Part shown: positions 43,179-54,000 of the stretch, piece after piece
Numbering within the stretch: position 1 is the stretch's first letter
How the letters are laid out: each line of letters starts with the position of its first letter
Program-made: the position numbers and the translations under genes
Notes under the pieces: model-generated
What the model saw: only the letters and a program-made list of their open reading frames with translations
Told to the model about the DNA's origin: nothing
Database searches by the model: none
DNA from: Bolinopsis microptera
Lineage: Eukaryota; Ctenophora; Tentaculata; Lobata; Bolinopsidae
NCBI RefSeq assembly: GCF_026151205.1
Contig: NC_087072.1
Coordinates: 26,131,799-26,195,798, forward strand
Direction: 5' to 3'
Length of the DNA stretch: 64,000 nt

Positions 43179-46100
43179 CTAATCGGCCAAGATCGACACA
43201 ATAGAACTTTTGTGGCCTATTTTGTCTCCAGTAAGTGAAAGTTTAAGAAGTTTGATATATCCCTGCCAGATCGGCATGTCCCCTGCCTGAAATCTTTTGC
43301 TAATGTACCATTTGGCAACAATATTAAAATAATTTATAATTTGTGAAGTGTGATTACAAACTATAAAATTAATTTTATTGGGGTCTTTGTAATTTCTATC
43401 GATTTTCCTTTTTATAAAGTCTTCAAGTATTGTGATGAAGCTATTTGTGTGGATACAATGGAGATAGATATGAGGAATTGTTTCTAAGTATGTGTTACAC
43501 AGGCTACACATGGGAGTATCTGTAACAATTTTCATTTTGTGTCTCATGTATCTACACGTAGTGATCCTCATTAAAAGCTTGTACTGAAATTGAATCAACT
43601 TAAAATTTTTAGATACTAAGAAAAATAGGTTGCTAAGAACGACCGCCCAATCTATTGGTTGATTATTTAGGTCAATAACCCATTGACGTAATGGGGACAG
43701 CTCGTTTGGGCAGACAGAGTCGTACATTTTATCCCGAATTTTACTTCCCTTCACCTGTCCAGTTACAGAATGTAAAAATTTAAGTTTTATATTTGAGTCA
43801 ACAAACTCAATATTCCTTGAGTTAATAGTGGGGCAGTTATATCTCCGTATCCCCATGATAATGTTACAGTACTCAGTTTTGGAAATAGTATTTGGAGATA
43901 ACTCCCACTTGTTAATGAACATATCGTAGTTAAGGATAGTACTTTGGTCTATAGAAAGGAAATCTGAGATGTAAAATATTCCCTTATCAATCAGATGATT
44001 GTTCCAAAGTTTGGCCCCGATGTCGGTAATTGCTTGGTTGTACCACACGCAGTGATCAATAGAACCCAAGGCTGCATTTACCGAACTTATCTTCCACTCA
44101 GTGTAACAATTAAGGACGTCTTGAGTAAAATGGCAGTTGGTTTTAGCGAGACCGTTTTCTACGGAGATGGTGATATGGTCAGGAAATTTCAGCTGCATAA
44201 TCATAATATCTTTCCAAGTGTGGTGAAAGGAATTATTTAGTAGCTTGGATATGAGGCTGGTTTTAAGACCTATAATAAAATCAGATAAATAAAAAAGTCC
44301 CAGGCCTCCATGTTCCTTATTTCGGATAATAATCTCACGTTTTACTTTATCGCGTTTGCAACCCCAAAGAAAATGGAAAATAGCCGTGTCAAAGATTCTG
44401 ATAAAGGAAGCATCCGGTCGAGGGAGAGGAGAAACAAGATATGTTATTTGGGAAAAGAGAAGGGTTTTAATGACTGTGCATTTACCCATCAGCGTCAAAT
44501 CCCTCTTGCTCCATCGGTTTATCCAAGACTGAACCTTAATCAATTTATCATTATAATTACTGTTGACAATATCCATCAGTGAGCCATCGTTCATATAAAC
44601 TATACCCAAAGCGGTGAAGTTATTTGTTATAAAATCATAGCCGTATAAACTTTGAAGGGATTCTAGTAGAGTTGTATTAAGACGAGCTCGACCTAAAGGA
44701 ATACATCTAGTTTTGTCGATGTTAGCTTTACACCCCGAGCACTGAGCAAAAGTTCTGAGTTCTGTCATAACCGCCTCTACACTTTCAATTGAAGCTTTCA
44801 GAAACAGATCAGTGTCGTCTGCAAAGAGACTCTGTAAGATTTCTACACCTGATATGTTAAGACCCCTGATATTAGGATTAATCTGAATTTTATTCGAGAA
44901 AGTTTGGGCCACAATCAGAAAGAGAATAGGAGACAGTGGACTACCCTGGTGAAGACCTCTTAGAATATAAATAGGCGAGCTTAAAAACCCATTAATATTG
45001 GCGTAGCTAAAGCATGCTTGAAAAGCCACTTTAATCAGTTTAATAGTGTATTCGCTGAAACCCAATTTTTCAAGAGTACTGAAGACAAAGTTATGTTCTA
45101 CCGAATCAAAACACTTTTCAAAATCAATCTGTAAAAGGAGGCCCTCTTGTTCCGTGTCGTTGTTAAATGATTCCAGAACCATTGACATGAGAATAAGATT
45201 ATCTGCTGTACTCCTGCCCGCTTGAAAGCCTGACTGGGTTTTGCTGATTATGCTAGGGATAGCCTTCATAATCCTATTTTTAGCTATATTATGACGCAAT
45301 GAAACTACCGGACTATGTGTGAAGATTTTATAGTCAATGTTTAGCAGAGTAATAGGTCTCCAATTCTTTATGTAATTAAGTTCCACTGGGCTTTTTGGCT
45401 TGGGAATAAGAGTAAGAATACCTATTCTCTGCGAGGGCGACAAGCATCCCCTGTTAATAGATTCTAAATAGGAGTTATACAGGATCTGCCTGATATCCAT
45501 CCAAAAAGTTTTGTAAAATTCAGCAGAAAGCCCGTCCCAACCTGGAGATTTATTGTTGGTTAACTTAATGACAATAGCATCCATTTCGTGCAACGTGATA
45601 GGCCCCTCCAGAGTTTCCGTAATTTCTTGTGGGATTTGCTTTAAATCGCTACTGGTTACATACTTATCTATCTCAGTGGGAGATGGGTTAGTTGAGTTAT
45701 ACAGGTTCTGATAAAAGTTAACCACGTGACTAGAGATGTTTTCCTGGTCTGTGAGGTCATTGCCTTCGATGTCTATCAGTTTACTAATACTTTTTTTCTT
45801 GCCGTTTGATTTTTCTAGTCCAAAAAAGTATTTAGTCGAGCGCTCCCCCTCCTCTGTCCACTGCACACGTGATCTAGTAATTGCACCTCTCACCTCCTGA
45901 TCTATAATATGATTTAAATCTATTTCTGCTTCAAATAATTTCTTCTGTAGTATCGTACAGTTTGTTAGGTTCGAATCTTTTTTACAATCTTCAATATCTT
46001 TTTTTAACTTTTCTTTTTTTACTGTGATTTCTTTTTTTTTCTTTTTACCAAAAGTCATTGCGAACTGTTTTATTTTGATTTTTATAACGTCCCAAAGACC

Positions 46101-46985
46101 CCCGTAAGAATCGAAGCTATCCTCTTTAGTATTGTCAATGATTTTATTTATTTCGTTAATAAAATTTTGATCCAGGAGATGAGAGTTGTTAATTTTCCAA
46201 TATCCTTTTCCGTGTGCAATAGTAGAGCCCTGGAGGGATAGCGAGATGTAGCTGTGATCAGATTTATAGCCATGACTTATTTCTGTATCACATACAGGTC
46301 GATTGACTAGGCTATCTTGAATCAAGAAAAAATCTAATCTAGACTGAGTTTTGTACTTTTTGTTAAAATGAGTAAAAACCCGTGCCTCAGCACCTCTGTT
46401 AAGACGGAAAATATCACTAAACCCATAGTCGCTAATGCAATCATTAATGAATTTCTGGCAGCGACTATTTGCATGGGTGGCGGACCCCCCCTGCTTATCC
46501 AACATGTTGTTCAGAACTGTATTCCAGTCTCCAACAAAAATTATTTGATCATCTCGTGAACGACTGAGAGTTTCTAAAAATATGTTTTCAAGAAATGACA
46601 CATCGTCATTATTTGGGCAGTATACATTCACCAAACACAATTTGAGAGAGTCGTACTCTATTTCTACAAGGGTCGCGCGACCTTGGCTGATGCTACGATG
46701 GTTAATAATAGTGAGATTCGAAGCATCAGGTTTAACAAGTAGGGCAATACCGGTTGAGTTTGAAGTACCATGGTTAAAGATTATCTCCCCGTCCCAAGAA
46801 TTTGTCCACTCTCTCTCAACTTGAGGAGTTGAGTGTGTTTCTTGAAGACAAATAATTTTCTCAGGTTTATTTTTTAACCAGTTTAAGACAAGATTACGTT
46901 TAATCGGGTTTCCCATACCATTGCAGTTGAAAGAACCGATTTTTGGGCATGCCAACCCACTATTGCTGTTATTTTGCGGAGTCAT
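43179..46985 (-). CDS. Tx1/L1-like LINE ORF2, endonuclease-RT
   Basis: 1268 residues, starting ATG 46985 with SFNCNGMGNPIKRN, the AP-endonuclease N-terminus. Next come ICLQETHS (catalytic Glu), FVGDWNTVLN, and SDHSYISL (Asp-His). A Lys-rich linker follows (FGKKKKKEITVKKEKLKK). RT: SPGWDGLSAEFYKTFW, WRPITLLNIDYKIF, QSGFQAGRSTADN, QIDFEKCFDSVEH, GLHQGSPLSPILFLI and FADDTDLFL. The C-terminus has a CX2C...HX4C knuckle (CSLCNTYLETIPHIYLHC). WRPI-LN-DYKI and QGFxxGR are hallmarks of the L1/Tx1 branch. The ORF is complete. Confidence 0.93.
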   Translation of the reverse strand: MTPQNNSNSGLACPKIGSFNCNGMGNPIKRNLVLNWLKNKPEKIICLQETHSTPQVEREWTNSWDGEIIFNHGTSNSTGIALLVKPDASNLTIINHRSISQGRATLVEIEYDSLKLCLVNVYCPNNDDVSFLENIFLETLSRSRDDQIIFVGDWNTVLNNMLDKQGGSATHANSRCQKFINDCISDYGFSDIFRLNRGAEARVFTHFNKKYKTQSRLDFFLIQDSLVNRPVCDTEISHGYKSDHSYISLSLQGSTIAHGKGYWKINNSHLLDQNFINEINKIIDNTKEDSFDSYGGLWDVIKIKIKQFAMTFGKKKKKEITVKKEKLKKDIEDCKKDSNLTNCTILQKKLFEAEIDLNHIIDQEVRGAITRSRVQWTEEGERSTKYFFGLEKSNGKKKSISKLIDIEGNDLTDQENISSHVVNFYQNLYNSTNPSPTEIDKYVTSSDLKQIPQEITETLEGPITLHEMDAIVIKLTNNKSPGWDGLSAEFYKTFWMDIRQILYNSYLESINRGCLSPSQRIGILTLIPKPKSPVELNYIKNWRPITLLNIDYKIFTHSPVVSLRHNIAKNRIMKAIPSIISKTQSGFQAGRSTADNLILMSMVLESFNNDTEQEGLLLQIDFEKCFDSVEHNFVFSTLEKLGFSEYTIKLIKVAFQACFSYANINGFLSSPIYILRGLHQGSPLSPILFLIVAQTFSNKIQINPNIRGLNISGVEILQSLFADDTDLFLKASIESVEAVMTELRTFAQCSGCKANIDKTRCIPLGRARLNTTLLESLQSLYGYDFITNNFTALGIVYMNDGSLMDIVNSNYNDKLIKVQSWINRWSKRDLTLMGKCTVIKTLLFSQITYLVSPLPRPDASFIRIFDTAIFHFLWGCKRDKVKREIIIRNKEHGGLGLFYLSDFIIGLKTSLISKLLNNSFHHTWKDIMIMQLKFPDHITISVENGLAKTNCHFTQDVLNCYTEWKISSVNAALGSIDHCVWYNQAITDIGAKLWNNHLIDKGIFYISDFLSIDQSTILNYDMFINKWELSPNTISKTEYCNIIMGIRRYNCPTINSRNIEFVDSNIKLKFLHSVTGQVKGSKIRDKMYDSVCPNELSPLRQWVIDLNNQPIDWAVVLSNLFFLVSKNFKLIQFQYKLLMRITTCRYMRHKMKIVTDTPMCSLCNTYLETIPHIYLHCIHTNSFITILEDFIKRKIDRNYKDPNKINFIVCNHTSQIINYFNIVAKWYISKRFQAGDMPIWQGYIKLLKLSLTGDKIGHKSSIVSILAD

Positions 46986-48119
46986 TGTTAATCTGAAAAA
47001 TGCCCCATCCTTCCTTGGTGTAGTTCTTAAGACCCCCTAAATTAAACCCCAGAAATGAAGGTGATGGTGTTGTGAAAACGTGAGAATATACAATGGCAAT
47101 AACACAAAAAACATGCACACACAACATAGAAACACGGAAAACGATCGTAGAGAAATAGACTCTACAGTGATACGGCATGTTTGTACTACAACCTACACTA
47201 GCCCCGCCCTTATTATAACATTTATTATCGGAATAATAGTAATACCAATTATTGAGGTGACGAGGTAGCAAGGTGAAAAACACACTGTACCTAGGAAACA
47301 TGAGTGAACGCGTCGCAAGGAGAAGTTGTGACAGTGTACCCGAAAATGTAACAGGTAGAAGATCATAAAATCTAGAACAAAATAAAAATGGCCTCAATAT
47401 AGTGTGGAGAGGTTAAAGCTATACACCGAACAGAATTTTTTTGTGGTTTTTAGTTGGCATAGCCTGTATATAATTTTTTTAAACTTTTATATTTAATGAA
47501 TAACTTTACTGTACTAAAAATCAGGACGAGCCAAAAGGACCCTGGTAATAGTACATATAACCATATTTAACAAGGTAAAGGTGGTATAAAGATGTGACTC
47601 ACGTGGAGAAGGATCTGCAGCAATAAATTAATATTGGATCAGACATCCATACAGTAACCAGAATTTAGAACTGGTTCTCTCGAAGTCGGTAATATACAGG
47701 TGTAATAAGAGAGGGGATTAAATTATGAATAAAAGGTTCCCTAAACTGGACAAGCGACTGAATGGAGCAAATATAGCAATATGAAGGTCAATGGTATCGA
47801 GCTGACGGATACAATAACATAAAGCTGGCGGTCACAATAATATAATTTGAGATACGCACGCTTGATAGCGAATGATAAATTGATAATAAGCCCTAAATAG
47901 CTCCTACACCACGGAACCAATGAACCACCACCTGAAGAATAGGCACACGCTGTACAATTACTAAGCAGTAAAGCAGTTGTTCAAAGTTTTAAAAATGAAG
48001 GGGTCCCTCGAACTTCGTAAGCTATAACTTGATAATTACAGAGAAAACGCCCTATAAATAAAAAATACCAATATAAACGATTAGTAAATAACTGGGTGAT
48101 ATAAGAGTTACAACCGGTT

Positions 48120-49202
48120 TTAAGAGGTTGTCGGAGAATTACTTGACCTACGTTGGACCCGTTTGATATTTGGGAGGCCATGTCTGGCCCTTAGGGCAAA
48201 TTTTAACCGGCTAAAATAAACCTTCAAACCAGCTTTGTTTAGATGAAAAGAGTCCGAGTTTCCGACTGAAAATTTCGGTAGCAGCTTGCCGTTGTTGCTT
48301 TGGAATGTTTTCATATCTACGTATGATGCATTCGGCAAATTTTGGCACATATCGTTCAAATAAAAGTTATATTTTGTGATTCTGGTGTTGATTGTGGGGG
48401 AGGTAGATGGGAGAACCCCGGGACAAAAGACATGACATGAAGGAAGTGCTTTCCTGACTTTCTTTATGTAGGAGAAAGTAGATTTAGCCAAATCTTCCGG
48501 GACACAAGCATCTAACTTTAAGTTGTTAGTGCCTACTGCTAAAATAAGATCAGATATACCATTATATGTAACTGGCTCTGGTAAATTCTCGACCGTAGCT
48601 ACAAAGGTATCAGATCCCGGTAAGGCGGCCCCTAGAGTTCCCTTTCCCTGTCCGAATTTAATTTTCCCCCCCGAATTAGAATCACCGAGTAAGGCAATTT
48701 TGGTCTCAGGAGAACCTACTGGCTCCCATCCTGACTCTATGTTTAGTGAGTTTGACCCTGAGAGTGTATCTAGTTTCGCCTCGAGCTCAATATTCAGGTC
48801 TTCCAAGGAAATGACACGGTCTGATAAATCAGTGAGTTCGAGCTGTTGTGACCCCGCTCTCTCCTCAATACTAGACATTCGGGAATCATACGTATCGAGT
48901 TTTGACGAGATAATATCTAATCTAGAATCGAAGCTTTCTAATTTAACAGAGATGGCATCAAGTCTGGAAACAGTCGAATTAGAAAAGTTATTAAACAGGG
49001 TTTCTATTAGCTTAACTATGGACTGCTCTTCGGTCTTGATAGGAGAGCCTGAGATGTTTAAGTTCGGACGTTTTGGAGCATCCTTGTCAGAGGGCGAACT
49101 ACTAGCACTTACATCAGATAAAGTCCTTTTATTATCCGATTGCTGTGGCGGAGAACCAGAAAAGTACCCTAAGATACTCGACATAACCGATAATATGGGC
49201 AC
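48120..49202 (-). CDS. LINE ORF1 with coiled coil and SGNH esterase domain
   Basis: 360 residues. Residues about 70-150 form a coiled coil of heptads (SRLDAISVKLESFDSRLDII, repeated). Residues about 165-350 form an SGNH/GDSL hydrolase: block I GDSNSGG, block III GTNN, and the final D-x-F-H-L-N catalytic pair (SDSFHLNKAGLK). The N-terminus is Ser/Pro rich. Esterase-type ORF1 proteins are known in CR1/L2 elements; here one accompanies a Tx1/L1-like ORF2. 1.1 kb separates ORF1 from ORF2. Confidence 0.85.
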   Translation of the reverse strand: MPILSVMSSILGYFSGSPPQQSDNKRTLSDVSASSSPSDKDAPKRPNLNISGSPIKTEEQSIVKLIETLFNNFSNSTVSRLDAISVKLESFDSRLDIISSKLDTYDSRMSSIEERAGSQQLELTDLSDRVISLEDLNIELEAKLDTLSGSNSLNIESGWEPVGSPETKIALLGDSNSGGKIKFGQGKGTLGAALPGSDTFVATVENLPEPVTYNGISDLILAVGTNNLKLDACVPEDLAKSTFSYIKKVRKALPSCHVFCPGVLPSTSPTINTRITKYNFYLNDMCQNLPNASYVDMKTFQSNNGKLLPKFSVGNSDSFHLNKAGLKVYFSRLKFALRARHGLPNIKRVQRRSSNSPTTS

Positions 49203-49442
49203 AGCTAAAGTGTAGCCGGTAAAAACTTATCACGTGGTAAATAAAATGTACGTGTTAAACTATGAATAGCATAGACGTTAGGAAGGTTCTAGAAAAACGG
49301 GTAAAAGGTCACAACTTTAACGGATAACAATTATCTTAGATAAGCATTATAGTACATGATTGAAAAAACCGTTATAAAAACTTGAAATAAGGGTGTAATC
49401 TAAAAAAGATAAGAGAGCTTAAGAAAAGGTGGCGAAATGAAA

Positions 49443-49550
49443 GTTTAAAATGAGAAGTGTGAGTTTAAAATGAGAAGTGAGTTTAAAATGAGAAGTGTGT
49501 GTTTAAAATGAGAAGTGTGAGTTTAAAATGAGAAGTGTGAGTTTAAAAGT
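49443..49550 (-). repeat. 20-bp tandem repeats in the LINE 5' UTR
   Basis: About five copies of GTTTAAAATGAGAAGTGTGA (plus strand), some missing two bases. They sit immediately inside the 5' end of the element, as promoter monomers do in some L1 families. Confidence 0.9.
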
Positions 49551-49774
49551 AGTATGTGTCTTTATTTAAATCAGGACACTTAAATAAAGACACATACTCT
49601 GCCCACAATAAGGGGCCATAATTTTTAAATTATGTAACAGTATAGAATTATTATTATTATTCATTGCACTGAGGGGAATCAGAGGAAGATCAAACGTTTC
49701 CTTCAACCTCATCCCTCAGAAGACGAGCTATGAGGTTTCCTAGATCTGTTTGTGTAAATTTTGTAGATATTTTA

Positions 49775-49973
49775 CTGTACTATTTTATATTGTATACGAT
49801 TTTATGGACGAAAAGATCCCAGGGGGACTCCAAACCCACTGCTTCGGCGGGTAGTTGATGCATCGTTCACAAGCAAGAGTCACTTTTGACTACTTGCTGT
49901 GAGGTGTCTCAGCTACATAGAATAGGGTCCCCTTTTTGTTTTTTAAATTTGTCAAATTTAGTATACCAACCCT
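49775..49973 (+). repeat. Dispersed repeat, copy B (uninterrupted)
   Basis: Matches copy A at 16015-16755 but without the 574-bp insertion, so it defines the empty site. Confidence 0.7.
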
Positions 49974-51010
49974 TTATCTCATTTAATGACACTGCATGTA
50001 ATGAACAATGAACAGCTTTGCGAAATTAGTGAAATCAGAAAACTATTCAGTCAGGAATATTTTCAATAAATTGTGATTTCTGTTGTCAACAGTAATACGC
50101 AGTGATTCTGTGATGAACTTTTCAGGAAGAACCAATTATACAGTTTCTTATTTGCAGTTATCATTTATTAATTATAATCATTGCCATCCTCGCCTATGAT
50201 CTTCTTAGCTTTAAAACTTTTGCAGAATTTAGCATCGGAAAGTTTCAAATGGGCCCTTGCTATACATTAAGCACACATTTGTGTCCATTTTAAACACACC
50301 AAATTTAAAAATGCATATATAGTACTTATACTCGTAAACCAATCTAAATATGAGGAAATAGTCCATCCAATGCTGCAAACATAATCAGACAATTAATGTG
50401 CTGTGCTGCACCGTCCAGGTACAATTCAGAATTTCTTTATTGTAACTTGGCACACAAGAGAAGGGATATTAGAGATAAGTCAATCATTGGGAGACCAGAA
50501 ATCTGATTTTCAATCAATTGTAGCTTAAATCAGGCATGTCACCTTCTTAACCCCAATCGTTGCTCAATGGCAAGGATAGAGCAGAAAACTAACTGAGGAA
50601 TTAAAAAAAGAATTACATCCTCTTTTCGTAATTAAGTGATACACCTTCTAGCAAAAGGGAACTATGCTTTGACCATGGGCATGCCTCTACTTATTTCAAC
50701 TGAAAATGACCTGGGCAAACTAGTTTCTGTTACGGTCGTTTATGGCTTCAAAGAGCAAAAAACCTGAAACTGCACCCCATTGGGCATTAAGGTTGTGCAC
50801 TCTAGGGGCCACTTTCTAATCGAAAAAATGTTACAATCACCCTTTAAATATGGTAAAACTGTAAAATTTTCTGTTTTGACTTTCAAGTTGTATTCTCAAT
50901 TAAGTCTCTAACAAATTTTGTTTCCTACTTTTACTAATTAATACCTTTGTCAATAACATAGGTTTCAAGTGATGATGAAAAACTGCTGCAAGTAACTAAA
51001 TTAAAACGGA
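49974..51010. other. Intergenic region upstream of NCKAP1
   Basis: No gene or repeat recognised. The NCKAP1 promoter and 5' UTR presumably lie here. Confidence 0.4.
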
Positions 51011-54000
51011 ATGAATATAGATAACAGACCAAAGCCACCTTCACAGCAGAAGCTTGCTGAAAAGTTGATCATTCTTAATGAACGAGCACAGGGCTTACTT
51101 ACTCGACTGCACTACAGCAAACAGGTGATTCTAGGATGATGATTACTGATGATATTTGCTGATACAAACATAATGCTAACTGCTGATATTACTTCTAAAC
51201 TATAGCTGCACTGCGAATAGATTTGATTAAAAGTAAAATCAATTTTTATCAGAGCTGTGGAGAGGAAAGGACCAGACCACCATGCCTCACTGATAAGACA
51301 TTTGACAATGTTGTGAAAACTATCACCAACAAGTTTCCAAAACTAGACAAAGCCCAGTCCTCTATCCAAAGCATGAACTTAAGCAACTCCATAAAGAACG
51401 ATATGAGACAACACTTGCAGGTAAGTTGTAGCTCAATTCTCGTTATCATGTCTAAAATCTGTTGATTATGATTTGTTGTATTGCGGGAGTTAATATTTCT
51501 TCTTTTACAACGTCAAGATGTGAAAAATATTTCGTTAGAGATCATATTTAAATATTTGAACAGATCATATTTAAATATTTGAACAGAAGCGTTCAGATAC
51601 ATTAGCGACCCTCCTCAGGTTCACTACAACACGTTTGTTGATATCCTGGAGCTGAAGGAGTATGTTATGGAACTGCTTACTAATATTAGTGTGGAGGCGA
51701 TGTCATTTGACATTCGTATCAACTTCTCTCTTACTGCAAACTTCCTTGACATCCTCTGTCGGTTAGTGGTTTATGTAATTTTAAATTTCAATGTGAAAAA
51801 TGTATTCCAAATGAAGGATTTGTTTCAATTCTAAATAAAAAGCTCGAATATGTAAATAAAGTTTTTTTAAATCCATATTTTCAGGTATGTTAAGATGATA
51901 ATATTGTTGGGAAAACATGAGAATGTGAAAGCAATTATAGGGATATACAACATTATCTACGATCAATCTTGCGGTAAGATAACTTGAATTATATAAATCA
52001 ACTGAATTTAAGTATCAAATCAGTTTCTCTTCTTTTGTGAACAGCTATATTGTGGTTGGTCTAATAGGTCCAGCTTTAAAAATTATATGTAATGTAATTT
52101 AAACTTTCGCTAAATTCAAAACACACCACATTAAAAAAAATGAATACTTCAATGATCAATCACAGTTGAGGGCACACGTACAAATATATAATCATCTATT
52201 TAACTATGTAGTATATTTGTACCAAGATTGGAAATCTAATGTTTAGTCATGTATACATCAAATAATGTGCGTGTTTTGAGAAGGATCTGCATTCTACAGT
52301 CGTTGCAGGAACAAATATTTAATCATGTGCTCAATCTTATTCGGTCGTGGCATAGATGTGTTCCTCGTTCACACTGCAAGATGTTGGTTGAAGAGGGGGT
52401 ATTGGCAGGAGATCTTGATCTTGCAGTGTTGCCATTGCAACCCTTCCACATTCTTTTGCCTTTTTCCGATTTGTCAGGATCATGATCAGAGCGAGGCTTG
52501 CTAATCCCAGAACTGTAACTAAGTTTGCGATCAGGAGGGTTGTCGTGACGGGATGGGGGTTTTCAACTCCTTTCTTTTTGTCTGTTGTTTGCGGTGCTAG
52601 CGTTTGTTTGCAGGCAATGTTCTCAGTGGCCTTGCTAGGAAGTTCCTCTGGGTTTTGTTCCTCTGGGTTTTGTTCCTCTGGGTTGTGTTCCTCTGTCTTA
52701 GTGCAGTTGTTGCCGGCTGGGTTCCAGAGATAGTTGCCCTGACACTCACAAGCAGAGTGGTCGAGTGAGACCGTGCTGTTTTCAGGACAATCTTCACAAG
52801 AAGGGCTGTTCCGGACACTGTAAGTGTTCCCTTCACACTCTCTACAGGCTGTACCTTCCTTTACTTGTACAGTGTACAGCCCTGCAAAACAAACGCAGTG
52901 ATCTGCACCAGGAGTGGAGGTAGATCCGTTGGGACACTGGGTGCAGTTCACAGAGTTAGCAGCTCTATAACTGTATGCTGGACACAGTGGACGAATGCAG
53001 CCGTCAACAGTTGTGTTGAAGTTTTCGGAGCATCCACAAGAGATTTGGGTAAGTAGTTGGAATGTTGGCATTCAGGGGAGGAAGTGTAAACACAAGTAGG
53101 ATTACAACCTCTCAAATAGTGCAGAGCTGTGGAATAGTAGCCACGAAATGGATAGCTGCTTTCCGTGTTACCTACACTGTTAAGTCGGTGAAAGTGTAGT
53201 TTTTTGCAGATCAGGAGCGCCGTAGAAGAGTCTGGATAGTAATAGGAATTCGCAGCACGGCGACACACGTTCTGACGATCTGCGCCGTTAATACTCACCA
53301 TCAGTAACCCCTCGTTGGAGCGCTCATACTGTGTCTTCCATATCGTAAACTCTGTTTTAGTTATTCCTGTACCTTGACAGAGAGTTTAAGGTGATCAGAT
53401 AACATTAACAATCCATTTCAATTATACTATAATTATGTTATCATTATTAAATCCGATATACTCTGCTTACTTAATTTTACAGCTGCAAAGGTTTAATTGG
53501 GTTTGAAAAAGTTATCGAACTTACTTGCTATCATGATCATACAGAATAGGAAGAGAAGCACCTTCATGTTGCGAAGTTGGCAAATGAAATTATAACTAGG
53601 GTGAAGTGAGTCTGAGGTTACACTAGACTGGATGTTATTTCTCAGTTGGTTCACGGTAACAGTTACCTAAAATACTGTATTGAGTAGAGTGACGAGAAGA
53701 AGAATTAACAAGGCAGAATCACCACTTTCGAGTTTCTATAGGATGATATCAAGAGACAGGAATCAGGAACTACTCAACCACTGACGTGGAACACCACGTG
53801 ACAACATGAACATGTACCCACGTGACCATGTGACCATGTGACCATGAATTTGCTGCACACTTAGCTGGAAGGTTTTACTCTGAGTAACTGAGCCTGGACA
53901 AGCACTAGTTCAGGAGATAACTGTTATACTATAACACATGATTTTATGGTCTCCAAAATTGATCAACCCGATCTAGATGTATAAATCGGTCGGAAACAAA

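Larger units (their letters stand above)
42671..49564 (-). mobile_element. Near full-length Tx1/L1-like LINE, antisense
   Basis: Minus-strand element with poly(A) of about 48 A (T-run on plus, 42669-42717). A 17-bp target duplication TTTAAATCAGGACACTT is at 42654-42670 and 49565-49581. ORF1 is 48120-49202, ORF2 43179-46985, and the 5' UTR 49203-49564 has five 20-bp tandem units. Both ORFs are undamaged and the poly(A) is long, so the copy is young. L1/Tx1 relationship inferred from ORF2 length and protein pattern. Confidence 0.9.
32990..49665 (+). mobile_element. Plus-strand LINE carrying two antisense LINEs
   Basis: ORF1 lies at 33.1-35.4 kb and ORF2 at 35.37-42.2 kb. ORF2 is interrupted at 35761-39252, and the 3' region is interrupted at 42671-49564. 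The sequence after 49582 continues the 3' region and ends in an ATT-rich microsatellite tail (about 49652-49665), as in LINEs with simple-repeat tails. The outer 5' boundary is not certain. Frameshifts in ORF1 and ORF2 show that the host element is dead. Confidence 0.75.

Noticed and set aside
47080-47397. ORFs between LINE ORF1 and ORF2
   Set aside because: They are short, AT-rich and lack motifs; they fall in the spacer of the Tx1/L1-like element.
48523-49215. 230-codon plus-strand ORF opposite the LINE ORF1
   Set aside because: It is the mirror of the esterase-type ORF1, which has motifs and correct position.
53821-53846. TGACCATG tandem as a CRISPR-like or array system
   Set aside because: Only three short units in a eukaryotic intron; no spacers or associated genes.
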